64,000 nt of DNA from Bog-756 sp963730685 (GTDB taxonomy: Bacteria > Actinomycetota > Acidimicrobiia > Acidimicrobiales > RAAP-2). Below, in pieces: positions 17,278 through 25,839 of this stretch. The notes beneath the pieces were generated by a model. It was not told the DNA's origin, did no database searches, and worked only from the letters and a program-made list of their open reading frames with translations. The position numbers were made by a program, and so were the translations under genes. Position 1 is the stretch's first letter. Each line of letters begins with the position of its first letter. The stretch covers positions 1,054,001 to 1,118,000 of the forward strand of contig CAVSSP010000001.1 in assembly GCA_963730685.1 (NCBI GenBank), in the 5' to 3' direction.

Positions 17278-18494
17278 GCGACCAGGTACCGGTTGGCGGG
17301 GTGGGGAAGGCCGAGGCGTTGCCGGAGGTCGACCTCGGCGTAGGCCTCGCGATAGCCGACCCGCTCGCGCAGGCGGGCCGTCACGTCACGGGCGATGGCC
17401 TCGAGGTCGTGGGGGATCGCCCCGGGCCGCAGCCGGAATCCTTCGATACCGGCCGCCCGCCATTCGATGATCAGGTCGACCAGCCGGTCCGGCGTGCCCA
17501 CGAAGATGTGGGCGTCTGACCGGTACGGGCGTCCGTCGAGCTCGTCGAGCCCGGCCTTGCGCCTCCGTGCCTCCGCCTCGTCCCCGTCGAGGAAGACGAC
17601 GATGTCGGCGAAGATCCGCAGGCGTTCCCCGGCGCGCCGGGCCCGCTCCTCGTGGACCCGGACCGTGGCCACCAGGGACTGGGCGTTCTGCGTGCTGTCG
17701 GGGGTCACGAAGACCAGGTCGGCGCCGAGTGCGGCCAGGCCGAACGCCACCGGCACGTGGGCGAGGACCGCCACCGGGGGCTGGCCCTGCGGCGGCCGGG
17801 GCGTGATCGACGGGCCCTTGACCGAGAACCACCGGCCCGCGAAGTCGATGTAGTGCAACTTGTCCCGGTCGACGAAGCGGCCGGTGGCCGCGTCCCGAAT
17901 TTCCGCCTCGTCCTCCCAGCTGTCCCACAGCCGGCGGACCACCTCGATGAAGTCGGCGGCCTCGTCGAACAGCTCGACGACCGAGTCGGGGAGGTCGCCG
18001 TCGGCCCGGACGCCACCGGGTGTGTCGACGATGCTGCGCCGCCCGAACTGTCGGCTCTCCAGGCCGGTGGCCGACACCCGCGGTTGGAACCCTCCCCGTC
18101 CCCCACTGACGAAGTCGAGTGTGGCGATGGCCTTCGACACGTGGAAGGGCTCGACGTGGGTGGTCGTGGCCGACGGGATGAGCCCGATCGACGCGGTGGT
18201 CGGTGCGACCCGAGCGGCGATGAGCACGGCGTCGAGGCGGCCACGGACCTGATCGGTCCGGTCGTCGGGGACCCCTCGGCGCGAGGACTGGATGGCCAGG
18301 GAGTCCTCGATGGTCACGAAGTCGACGAGTCCGCGCTCCGCCTCGCGGACGAGACCACTCCAATAGCCGGGGGACAGGAGCTCGCCGGGCCGGGCACCCG
18401 GTGCCCGCCAGGCCGCCGGGTGCCAGCCGGCACCGTCCAATGCCACCGCCAGATGGAGGCCTCCGACCGTGCCATCGGTGCTATCGACCGTCAT
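17274..18494 (-). CDS. LLM-class flavin-dependent oxidoreductase
   Basis: A 406-residue luciferase-like monooxygenase. Recognisable parts are 'LHLAVALDGAGWHPAAW', 'GLVDFVTIEDSL', 'IGLIPSATTTHVEPFHVSKAIATLDFVSGGRGGFQPRVS', the domain-typical 'VRRLWDSWEDEAE' and 'GRWFSVKGPSITPRPPQGQPPVAVLAH'. It is related to, but clearly diverged from, the NtaA-type protein encoded next, with which it overlaps by four bases. It is the first gene of the three-gene monooxygenase operon. Its promoter region contains the inverted repeat AACCCGAT-N7-ATCAGGTT. Having three flavin monooxygenases in one transcript suggests several related substrates or sequential oxidations (inference). Confidence 0.85.
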   Translation of the reverse strand: MTVDSTDGTVGGLHLAVALDGAGWHPAAWRAPGARPGELLSPGYWSGLVREAERGLVDFVTIEDSLAIQSSRRGVPDDRTDQVRGRLDAVLIAARVAPTTASIGLIPSATTTHVEPFHVSKAIATLDFVSGGRGGFQPRVSATGLESRQFGRRSIVDTPGGVRADGDLPDSVVELFDEAADFIEVVRRLWDSWEDEAEIRDAATGRFVDRDKLHYIDFAGRWFSVKGPSITPRPPQGQPPVAVLAHVPVAFGLAALGADLVFVTPDSTQNAQSLVATVRVHEERARRAGERLRIFADIVVFLDGDEAEARRRKAGLDELDGRPYRSDAHIFVGTPDRLVDLIIEWRAAGIEGFRLRPGAIPHDLEAIARDVTARLRERVGYREAYAEVDLRQRLGLPHPANRYLVA

Positions 18495-18538
18495 CGAGAC
18501 CGTTCCTACGGGGGGCCATGGCAGTGGGCTTTCCTTGT

Positions 18539-18561
18539 AACCCGATAGTGTTAATCAGGTT
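18539..18561. promoter_or_regulatory. Inverted repeat upstream of the monooxygenase operon
   Basis: AACCCGAT (18539-18546) and ATCAGGTT (18554-18561) form a near-perfect 8-7-8 palindrome (one mismatch) 45 bp before the first monooxygenase start. It lies in the only AT-rich spot of the 155-bp gap, so it probably overlaps the promoter. The cognate regulator is not obvious in the window. Confidence 0.55.
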
Positions 18562-18649
18562 TCTACGCCACGATAGCCGTCGGAGATCGATGCCTGTCAA
18601 ACCGCGGCCGGGGGTGTCCGCGGCGTCACGGCCGGGTTGACCCGGCCCG

Positions 18650-19756
18650 TCACCGCGGTGGCGGGTCCACCCCGCCTTGCGGTCGGTCACCGAAGCGCCC
18701 GGCCCAGACGGCGATGGCGTCGCGGGCCCCTTGCGCCAGCCGGAGGGTGATCTCGCCGGCTGGCAGCGCCTCGACGAGGTGGTGCGCCTGTCCCGCCCAC
18801 AGGTTGATGAGGTCGGGGTCGCCGACCTCGCGACCGTGTGCACGCAGCGGCGAGGTGAGGTGATGGATCTCGGGGTAGGCGCTCGGTGCCTCCGCTCCGT
18901 GCTCGGCATGGAGACGGTTGGAGATCCCCCGCGCCAGCCGGCCGCTGAACGCCCGGGTGAGCACCGTCGGCGTGGTCGACGGGGTGGCCACCCGCTGCGC
19001 CTCGGAGGTACCGGCCTCCGGAGACCGCAGGTAGGCGGTGCCGACCTGAGCCGCACGGGCACCGGCGACGAGCACCGCTGCCACCGCCGCGCCGGTCATG
19101 ATCGAGCCGGCCGCCACCAACGGCAGGCCCACTTCGTTCCGCACCAGTTGGAGGGCCGCCAGCAACGTCAAGGTCGACTGCGAGTCGTCGTCGACGAAGA
19201 CGCCCCGATGGCCACCGGCCTCGACACCCTGGACGATCAGTACGTCGGCGCCGGCCGAGACGGCGAGGGTCGCCTCCTCCGGGGAGGTGACGGTCATCCA
19301 CACCTCCGATCCGACCGATCGCAGCTGTTCGATGCTCCTGGCCGGAGGTATCCCGAACGTGAAGGAGACCACCGCCACCGGCTCCTGGCACAAGGTGTCG
19401 ATCTTCTCGTCGAAGGCGTCGTCATCGAAGCGGGGCGATCCGAGCTCGACCCCGGCCCGCTCGGCCTCGACCTGGAGTCTCGCCGCGTACGCATCCACCC
19501 GGGCGGGATCGGCGGGTTCCCCACCCCCGACGAAGACGTTGACTCCGAAGTCGTCGATCTGCGTACGGGTGGCGGTGATGTCTTGTCGCATCCGCCCGGC
19601 GGTGAGATAGCCAGCGGCGAGGAAGCCGAGCCCACCGGCTCGAGCCACCGCCACGGCGAGGGCCGGCGTGGAGGGACCGCCGGCCATCGGGGCCAGGACG
19701 ATGGGTACGGCCAGGCGCTCGAGGACCCGACTGGTGTGGTGGGTGTCGTGGGTCAT
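18650..19756 (-). CDS. Nitronate monooxygenase-like FMN enzyme (NPD family)
   Basis: A 368-residue FMN-dependent TIM-barrel enzyme of the 2-nitropropane dioxygenase/nitronate monooxygenase family. It detoxifies nitronates such as propionate-3-nitronate, or acts on related substrates. Signature segments are 'LAVPIVLAPMAGGPSTPALA' at the N terminus, 'GGLGFLAAGYL', 'VIVQGVEAGGHRG' (the EAGGHxG motif that carries the catalytic His) and 'LPLVAAGSIMTG'. The phosphate-binding 'AQVGTAYL' is also present. The start at 19756 has AGGAG five bases upstream; an ATG 33 bases earlier is less likely. It lies upstream of, and on the same strand as, the monooxygenase operon but 155 bp away, so it is likely a separate unit with a related catabolic theme. 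Confidence 0.87.
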   Translation of the reverse strand: MTHDTHHTSRVLERLAVPIVLAPMAGGPSTPALAVAVARAGGLGFLAAGYLTAGRMRQDITATRTQIDDFGVNVFVGGGEPADPARVDAYAARLQVEAERAGVELGSPRFDDDAFDEKIDTLCQEPVAVVSFTFGIPPARSIEQLRSVGSEVWMTVTSPEEATLAVSAGADVLIVQGVEAGGHRGVFVDDDSQSTLTLLAALQLVRNEVGLPLVAAGSIMTGAAVAAVLVAGARAAQVGTAYLRSPEAGTSEAQRVATPSTTPTVLTRAFSGRLARGISNRLHAEHGAEAPSAYPEIHHLTSPLRAHGREVGDPDLINLWAGQAHHLVEALPAGEITLRLAQGARDAIAVWAGRFGDRPQGGVDPPPR

Positions 19757-19984
19757 CGGCTCCTGCGATCCGAGTCGGTCGATGGCCACATCCGCCGGTC
19801 ACGAGGGATGGAGGCCGGGCACGCATGGCGGTCGTCCCTCCATCTGGGACGGACGGCAACGTCAGGCTAACAAGCCTCGAAGCGATCGCTCACTCCGGCG
19901 GGGGCCCCCGTTCGACCCCCGGTTCGGAGGCATCATCCAGCCCGTGCCCTCCACCGGGATGGAGCGCTTCCGGCCACCGACGGC

Positions 19985-20503
19985 CTAATCACCAGATGTG
20001 CTCCCGGGCTGCTCCAGCTCGGTGGCGAGGGCGATGAGCTGCTGGCCGGTTCCCTCCTCGCGCCACTCCGGACGCTCGTGACCGTCGAGGTAGGCGCCCT
20101 GTTCCGTCAGGGTCAGCCGCGTGCCGCTGTCGGTGGCCACCAGTTCGACGGTGGCTTGCGACACCGTGGCCACGACGTCGCCCATCGACAGCGTCGAGGT
20201 GTAGACGATGCGAGTCCCAGGGACGATGTCCCGGTAGAGGGACTCCCACTTGATGACCATGCCGTCGTGGTCGCCCTGGTTGTGCTCGAGTCCGCCGACG
20301 CGGAAGTCCAGCTCGTAGCCGGCCGCGCCGCCCGCGAACCAACGCCGCTTGACGACCGGATCGGCCCACGCCGCGAACACCTGCGCCGGTGCGTGGTCGT
20401 AGTGCCGCTCGAGGGTGAAGGTGGCGTGGGTGATGCTGTGCTCCTTGGTATCGCCGGGCCCGGTGGTACCGCCGGGCCCGGCGGTGGTTTCGTGGTCGGT
20501 CAT
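19985..20503 (-). CDS. SRPBCC (AHSA1-like) domain protein
   Basis: A 172-residue START-like/SRPBCC protein of the activator-of-Hsp90-ATPase-1 type. 'TLERHYDHAPAQVFAAWADPVVKRRWF' is the family's opening helix-grip signature, followed by 'ELDFRVGGLEHNQG', 'YRDIVPGTRIVYTSTLSMGD' and 'GTRLTLTEQGAYLDG'. The fold makes a hydrophobic ligand pocket; the ligand is unknown. The strong ribosome site GGAGGAACCC precedes the ATG, which overlaps the stop of the upstream ArsR gene (ATGA). The ArsR-SRPBCC pair is a recurrent actinobacterial two-gene unit. About 25 Gly/Thr-rich residues precede the domain. Confidence 0.88.
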   Translation of the reverse strand: MTDHETTAGPGGTTGPGDTKEHSITHATFTLERHYDHAPAQVFAAWADPVVKRRWFAGGAAGYELDFRVGGLEHNQGDHDGMVIKWESLYRDIVPGTRIVYTSTLSMGDVVATVSQATVELVATDSGTRLTLTEQGAYLDGHERPEWREEGTGQQLIALATELEQPGSTSGD

Positions 20504-20868
20504 GGGTTCCTCCTCTGGTTGTGCCGGTGGTCGCCGGCGGGTGGATCGGACAGGGCCAGCTCGTCGCCCAAGCGATCGAGCCGGCGATCCCATTCGGCGC
20601 GTCGATCGGCGATCCAGTCCTCGACCTTCCGGAGGGCGGCGGGCTCGATGTGGCAGGTGCGGACCCGCCCCACCTTTTCGGAGGCGAGTAGCCCGGCCTC
20701 CTCGAGCACGCCCAGATGCTGGATCACCGAGGGCAGCGCCATCGGGAGGAGCGCGGCCAGCTCGCTGACCGATGCCGGCCCCCTGGTCAGCCGCTCGACC
20801 AGGGTCCGACGGGACGGATCCGAGAGTGCCCGGAAGACCCGTTCGAGCTGGTCGGGATGGTTAGGCAT
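20500..20868 (-). CDS. ArsR-family winged-helix regulator
   Basis: A 122-residue ArsR-type repressor. 'VFRALSDPSRRTLVERLTRGPASVSELAALLPMALPSVIQHLGVLEEAGLLASEKVGRVRTCHIEPAAL' is a complete winged HTH of the SdpR-like subgroup often paired with AHSA1 proteins. The metal-binding CxC box of classic ArsR/SmtB proteins is absent, so the signal is probably not a metal ion. Its stop overlaps the SRPBCC start. A perfect palindrome TAGTTAG-N8-CTAACTA sits just upstream of the gene and is the likely autoregulatory operator. Confidence 0.9.
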   Translation of the reverse strand: MPNHPDQLERVFRALSDPSRRTLVERLTRGPASVSELAALLPMALPSVIQHLGVLEEAGLLASEKVGRVRTCHIEPAALRKVEDWIADRRAEWDRRLDRLGDELALSDPPAGDHRHNQRRNP

Positions 20869-20887
20869 CGACCTAAGTGTAGCATAA

Positions 20888-20909
20888 TAGTTAGCCCAGT
20901 GCCTAACTA
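20888..20909. promoter_or_regulatory. Probable ArsR operator (TAGTTAG-N8-CTAACTA)
   Basis: A perfect 7-bp inverted repeat with an 8-bp spacer, 19 bp upstream of the ArsR ATG and inside an AT-rich promoter patch ('TATTATGC' reads as a -10 on the minus strand). Position and symmetry fit autorepression. Confidence 0.65.
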
Positions 20910-21222
20910 ATGCGGCGCCTCGCCAATCCGGTGCCCCGCCATCGGGGGTGGTCCGGAGCCGGACGGGCGCTCCGGCCCCACTCCCACCGCCCGGCCGGGC
21001 CGCAGAACCCCGTGGGCGAACTGGCGCGAAACGTTCACCCGGAGGCCATCGTTCGATGACGTAGGCGTCACCTGGGCGGTGTTACAACGGGCGGATGCCG
21101 GGTGTCCGGTCCGGCAGCGCCGGGGTCCGAGCCAGGCCCCGAAGGGCCGGCGGCACGACTCGTACCGACCACAAGACGACCGATCGAAGGCGACCCGTGA
21201 TCGAGGCAACCACGACTCCCGG
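20910..21222. other. Intergenic region between arsR-like gene and gtrA-like gene
   Basis: A 313-bp GC-rich divergent gap. The only structure I see is a small palindrome TGACG-TAGG-CGTCA at 21057-21070, followed by 'GTGTTACAAC', a possible -10 region. An in-frame extension of the GtrA reading frame back to 21079 exists, but its Arg/Pro-rich composition does not look like protein. No RNA gene is visible. Confidence 0.4.
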
Positions 21223-21864
21223 ATGTCACGTGCGGGGAACCCCGGCGGCTCCGACTCGCCGGCCGGGGCCGTGATGTTGGCGGTCCGCGTCGGGCACCTG
21301 TGGCAGAGGCGGGACACCCCCGAGGCGAGGAGGGTGTTCCGCTACGCCATGGTCTCGGTGGTCTCGACGGCCGTCTCGTTCGCCATCCTGGGTGTCGTCT
21401 TCGGTGCGCTCCACCTCTGGGGTGAGGTGGCCAGCACGTTCGTCGCCAACACGGTGGCCACCGTTCCGGCGTACTACCTCAACCGCAGATGGGTGTGGGG
21501 CAAGAGCGGCCGGTCACATCTGATGAAGGAGATCGTGCCGTTCTGGGCGATGAGCGCCCTCGGCATCGTCGTCTCCCTCGGTGGCGCGGCGGTGGCGCGG
21601 CACATCGGCATCCAACACGACCTGAGCCACCGCCAGCAGACGGCGATCGTCCTCGTCGCCAACCTGGTCTCGTTCGGGGTCTTCTCGGTGTTGAAGTACC
21701 TGGCCTTCAACCGGCTGTTCCGGACCCACATACTCGACGACCTCGACAGGCTCGTGGAGGAGCGCGTGGCCGACGGCCCGGTCCCTGTTCCCGAGCTGGT
21801 GTACGACCACCGATCGGCGTCCTGGCGGATCGATGCGTCCGTTCCGGCACCGTCCCTGCCGTGA
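21223..21864 (+). CDS. GtrA-like membrane protein
   Basis: A 213-residue predicted inner-membrane protein of the GtrA/DPMS family, thought to flip polyprenyl-linked sugars or otherwise support cell-envelope glycosylation. Four hydrophobic segments are visible: 'YAMVSVVSTAVSFAILGVVF', 'FVANTVATVPAYYLNRRWVW' (typical GtrA 'YxLNRxWVW'), 'FWAMSALGIVVSLGGAAVA' and 'AIVLVANLVSFGVFSVLKYL'. The terminal 'FNRLF' is also characteristic. A soluble tail of about 45 residues follows. The start is uncertain: ATG 21223 is used, ATG 21274 would remove 17 residues. It lies next to a secreted repeat protein on the opposite strand, with no glycosyltransferase beside it. Confidence 0.8.
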   Translation: MSRAGNPGGSDSPAGAVMLAVRVGHLWQRRDTPEARRVFRYAMVSVVSTAVSFAILGVVFGALHLWGEVASTFVANTVATVPAYYLNRRWVWGKSGRSHLMKEIVPFWAMSALGIVVSLGGAAVARHIGIQHDLSHRQQTAIVLVANLVSFGVFSVLKYLAFNRLFRTHILDDLDRLVEERVADGPVPVPELVYDHRSASWRIDASVPAPSLP

Positions 21865-21899
21865 CGGTCGGCGGCCGACTGGGTTCGGGGGCGACAGGC

Positions 21900-22835
21900 T
21901 CAGAACGGGTAGGTCTGCCCGTCCTGCCCGATGAGTGTGTACCCGCTGCCGTTCGGGATCATCCCCGAGATAGGCGCGGAGAGCGCGCGGCCGCCGAGCG
22001 ATCCGTGGAACTGTGCGTCCCCGAAGCAGAAGATCCCCCCGTCGGATGCCACCAGCCAGTAGCCCCTCCCGTCCGGAGTGGCGGTCATGCCCTCGATCGG
22101 CCTGTTCAGCTTCAGGCTGCCGAGCGATCCGAAGAACGGCGCATCGCCGAAGGTGAAGATGCCACCGTCGGTGGCGACCAGCCAGTAGCCGTCACTGTCA
22201 CCGGTCACCGACATCCCGACGATCGGCTCGTTCAATCGGGTGCCACCGGTCGATCCGAGGAAGTGGGCGTCGCCGAAGGTGAAGATCCCTCCGTCCGCGG
22301 CCACGAGCCAGTAGCCGGCACCATCGGAGGTCGGGCTCATGCCCACCATGGGTTGGTTGAGTCGGTGACCGGCCATCCCGCCCATGTTTGCTGCCGGTGG
22401 ACCGCTCAGGTCGTTCTCGCCGAAGACGGCGCCGCTGGCGTCGAGCACCCAGGCGTTCCGTGAGTCGGCGTTCCCGAAGCAGTCGGTGCTGTTCTCCCAC
22501 ACGCTGACCAGGTGGTCGGCCGTGTCGATGGTCGAGAACGGTCCGATCACCTGGGGATGGCCGGTGTCGTCGATGGTGTAGGGCGTGTAGGTGATCGGCC
22601 CGTAGGGCACCAGGGTCGAGTCCGCCACGATGACCCCGGGTTGGACCGACGAGTCCACGGTGGTGCGTTGGTCTGCGCCGTCAGCCGTGCAGTCGACGGG
22701 GACGGCGTGGTCCGAACGGGCGGACGTCGAGGCACCCGCCCGGCTCGCCGGGGCCACGGCGGTGGTCGTCCCGACTCCGACCCCGAGGACCAGGCCGAGG
22801 GCGAGCAACAGTCGGGACAACGTCGAGCGGGTCAT
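21900..22835 (-). CDS. Secreted protein with propeller-like 'GYWLVA-DGGIF' repeats
   Basis: A 311-residue exported protein. The signal peptide is 'LSRLLLALGLVLGVGVGTTTAVAPASRAGA'. A unique N-terminal domain of about 120 residues with two cysteines precedes a repeat region. It has three good units of about 45 residues ('GYWLVAADGGIFTFGDAHFLGS' type), one degenerate unit before them, and a short last unit ending in 'GQDGQTYPF'. It thus has fewer complete units than the other family members here. The start at 22835 has GGAGG just upstream, better than an ATG 12 bases earlier. It is divergent from the sedolisin-repeat gene, with 126 bp between. Surface or extracellular function unknown. Confidence 0.82.
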   Translation of the reverse strand: MTRSTLSRLLLALGLVLGVGVGTTTAVAPASRAGASTSARSDHAVPVDCTADGADQRTTVDSSVQPGVIVADSTLVPYGPITYTPYTIDDTGHPQVIGPFSTIDTADHLVSVWENSTDCFGNADSRNAWVLDASGAVFGENDLSGPPAANMGGMAGHRLNQPMVGMSPTSDGAGYWLVAADGGIFTFGDAHFLGSTGGTRLNEPIVGMSVTGDSDGYWLVATDGGIFTFGDAPFFGSLGSLKLNRPIEGMTATPDGRGYWLVASDGGIFCFGDAQFHGSLGGRALSAPISGMIPNGSGYTLIGQDGQTYPF

Positions 22836-22961
22836 GACCGCCTCCACTTCCTGTCGACCCGACGGGCCGACATCTCATTGGAACACGCCATCGGGGGGAG
22901 TGGACCCCATTGTTCCGAGGGTTCACCGCAGCGGACGGCGACTTGTCTAGCCTGCGGCCGC

Positions 22962-25694
22962 ATGAACAAGCGCACGCGGGTGTCGAGCACGGCGGTAAGC
23001 ATCGTGGCGCTGGCTGCCGTCGGCCTCACCGCCCGCACCGGCCCGGCCGCAGCCGCCACCCCACCCGTCGCAGCGACGGCGACAACGGCCACCGGACCGG
23101 TACCCACCCTGCCGGTCACTGCTCATGCCGTCGGACAGGTGTCTCCGTCCTCCCCGCTGCAGGTGGCGGTGTCGCTGGACTCCCGGGATCCCTCGGGCCT
23201 GCAGGCCCTGGCCACCGCAGTGGCGACCCCGGGCTCGCCGTCCTTCCGGCACTTCTTGACCCCGGCCCAGGTGCGGGACCGGTTCGGCGCCCCGGCCGGT
23301 GCGGTCGGGGCGGTGACCGCGTGGCTGCAGGCGTCCGGCCTGACCGTCGGGTCCGCCACCGGTGACGGCCTGCTCCTGCCCGCTTCCGGTCCCGCCGCCG
23401 CCGTCGAGGCGGCGTTCGCCACGCCACTGGTGCAGTACCGGCTGCCCGGTGGCCGCATCGCCTACGCCAACGGGACGGTGCCCAGGATCCCGGATCCCCT
23501 GGCCGGGGAGGTGGCCGGCGTGGTCGGGCTCGACGACCTGACCCAGAGCACTCCCGCCGACCCCGGCACGCCCGCCGGTCCCAGTACGCCCGCGCTGCCC
23601 TCCGGGGGCGGGCACCCGGGGGAGGGGACGGTGCAGGGTCCGGGCCAGGCCACCGGCGGTCCCCAGCCGTGCGCCGCCGCCTCCCACTCGGGGGGCGCCA
23701 CGGCCAACCAGATCGCCCACCTCGACGGTCTCGACCAGACGTACGAGCAGGGTCGGCTGGGCCAGGGCGTGACCATCGGTCTCTACGAGCTCGGCGGGTA
23801 CTCCACCGCCGCCGTCAGCGCCTACGAGCAGTGCTACGGGACCTCCACCTCGGTGACGACCGTGCCGGTCGACGGCGGTGCCCACGGGCTCTCCGGCGAG
23901 ACCACGCTCGACATCGAGGTCGCCGCCGGCGTGGCCCCCAAGGCGGACATCCTGGTCTACGAGGCTCCGAACAACCCGGTGGACTCACTCGCCCTCTACG
24001 CCACCATCGCCCAGCAGGACCGCGCCCAGGTGGTGAGCTCCTCGTGGGGGAGCTGCGAGCCCGACCTCACCGATACGGTGAGGGATGCCGAGGCGTCGTA
24101 CTTCGAGGAGATGGACCTGCAGGGGCAGTCGATGTTCGCCGCCGCCGGCGACGAGGGGTCCGAGGACTGTGACTCCGACGCACAGCCCACGCCGCCGTAT
24201 CCCGATTACGTCTACAAGCTGCATGTCGACGATCCGGCCTCGCAGCCGTTCGTCACCGGTGTCGGGGGCACCGAGATCCCCGACCACACGTCGGGCGCGC
24301 CGGCGGACCAGCAGGTGTGGAACAACACCGGGCCGAACGGTGACGGCAGCGGCTTCCTCGCCCCCTTCGACGGGACACCACCCGAGCCCGACCAGTACCC
24401 GGGCAACTACGTCAGCACCGGCGGCATCTCCGAGCACTGGGCGCAGCCGGCATGGCAGGCCGGCTTCGACACCAGCGGCAACGCCAGCGGGACCCCGTGC
24501 GCGGCGACGGCCGGCGCCGACTGCCGCGAGGTCCCCGACGTGTCGGCGCTGGCCGGTCCGCCGGGCTACGCCATCACGGATCCGACGGGAACCACGTGGG
24601 CCGGCTACGACGGGGGCGGGGGCGGTACCAGCGCCGCCTCGCCGATGTGGGCGTCGATGACCGCCCTGGCCGACGAGGGGGCCCCGAACTTCCGGCTCGG
24701 GCTGATCTCGCCCGACCTGTACCGACTCGATCGCTCCGATCCGGGGGCCTTCACCGACGTCACCGTGGGGCAGGACAACTACCTCACCCAGGGTGGGACG
24801 CCGGACAACTACACGTGCACCTACGGAGGGGTGGGCGGTCAGAGCTGCTACCACGCCACCATCGGCTACGACATGGCGAGCGGACTGGGCACGCCGGTGG
24901 GATCGGTGCTCATCCCGGGCCTGGACCAGGCGTCCGAGGGGGTGTCGAACTACGACGAGGTGGCCTCCGACGGCGGCATCTTCACATTCGGCACGTCGGG
25001 CTTCTTCGGATCGATGGGCGGGAGACAATTGAACGAGCCGGTGGTGGGCATGGCGACCACCCCGAGCGGCGACGGCTACTGGGAGGCTGCCTCCGACGGC
25101 GGGATCTTCACCTTCGGCGACGCCGGCTTCTTCGGCTCGATGGGCGGTCACCCGTTGAACGAGCCGGTGGTGGGGATGGCGTCCACCCCCAGCGGCGACG
25201 GCTACCGGGAGGTGGCCTCCGACGGCGGGATCTTCACCTTCGGCGACGCCGGCTTCTTCGGCTCGATGGGCGGCCACCCACTCGACAGACCGGTGGTGGC
25301 CATCGCCCCGACCCCGAGCGGACGCGGCTACTGGGAGGTGGCCTCCGACGGCGGCGTGTTCGCCTTCGGCGACGCGTCCTTCTACGGCTCGATGGGCGGC
25401 CGGGCGTTGAGCGCACCGGTGGTGGGTGCCGCCGCGACCCCCGACGGCAAGGGCTACTGGGAGGTGGCCTCCGACGGTGGTGTGTTCGCCTTCGGCGACG
25501 CCGGCTTCTACGGCTCGATGGGCGGTCACGTGCTCCACGAGCCCGTGGTCGCCATGGCCGCGACCGCCGACGGCAAGGGTTACTGGGAGGTGGCCTCCGA
25601 CGGCGGCATCTTCACCTTCGGCGACGCCGCCTTCTCGGGCTCCATGGGTGCCGTCGCCCTGACCCGTCCGGTGGTCGCCATGACCGCCGGTTGA
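22962..25694 (+). CDS. Sedolisin (S53) serine-carboxyl peptidase fused to six surface repeats
   Basis: A 910-residue secreted protease. A signal peptide (residues 1-32, ending 'GPAAAA') precedes a pro-kumamolisin activation domain (about 50-190: 'SPSFRHFLTPAQVRDRF'). The S53 catalytic domain (about 235-650) follows. The triad is visible: Glu313 and Asp317 in 'GETTLDIEVAAG', the oxyanion Asp397 in 'AAAGDEGSED', and Ser557 in 'GGTSAASPMW'. 'YDMASGLGTP' closes the calcium-site region. The last 250 residues hold six units of the 'GYWEVASDGGIFTFGDAGFFGSMG' type. Sedolisins act at acidic pH outside the cell. A -10-like TAGCCT eight bases before the ATG suggests a leaderless transcript. The repeat tail probably places the enzyme at the surface (inference). 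Confidence 0.9.
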   Translation: MNKRTRVSSTAVSIVALAAVGLTARTGPAAAATPPVAATATTATGPVPTLPVTAHAVGQVSPSSPLQVAVSLDSRDPSGLQALATAVATPGSPSFRHFLTPAQVRDRFGAPAGAVGAVTAWLQASGLTVGSATGDGLLLPASGPAAAVEAAFATPLVQYRLPGGRIAYANGTVPRIPDPLAGEVAGVVGLDDLTQSTPADPGTPAGPSTPALPSGGGHPGEGTVQGPGQATGGPQPCAAASHSGGATANQIAHLDGLDQTYEQGRLGQGVTIGLYELGGYSTAAVSAYEQCYGTSTSVTTVPVDGGAHGLSGETTLDIEVAAGVAPKADILVYEAPNNPVDSLALYATIAQQDRAQVVSSSWGSCEPDLTDTVRDAEASYFEEMDLQGQSMFAAAGDEGSEDCDSDAQPTPPYPDYVYKLHVDDPASQPFVTGVGGTEIPDHTSGAPADQQVWNNTGPNGDGSGFLAPFDGTPPEPDQYPGNYVSTGGISEHWAQPAWQAGFDTSGNASGTPCAATAGADCREVPDVSALAGPPGYAITDPTGTTWAGYDGGGGGTSAASPMWASMTALADEGAPNFRLGLISPDLYRLDRSDPGAFTDVTVGQDNYLTQGGTPDNYTCTYGGVGGQSCYHATIGYDMASGLGTPVGSVLIPGLDQASEGVSNYDEVASDGGIFTFGTSGFFGSMGGRQLNEPVVGMATTPSGDGYWEAASDGGIFTFGDAGFFGSMGGHPLNEPVVGMASTPSGDGYREVASDGGIFTFGDAGFFGSMGGHPLDRPVVAIAPTPSGRGYWEVASDGGVFAFGDASFYGSMGGRALSAPVVGAAATPDGKGYWEVASDGGVFAFGDAGFYGSMGGHVLHEPVVAMAATADGKGYWEVASDGGIFTFGDAAFSGSMGAVALTRPVVAMTAG

Positions 25695-25839
25695 CGCCCG
25701 CCCGTCTCATCTGGGTGGTTCGGGTGGTGGACCGCAAGGTCTGTGACCGACGAAGGTGATGCGCCAGGTTCCCGAGCCGGCCCGCCATCCAGGGTCCGTC
25801 GGCCGCCCCCACCGCTACTGTCGGCAGCGGTGACATCAC

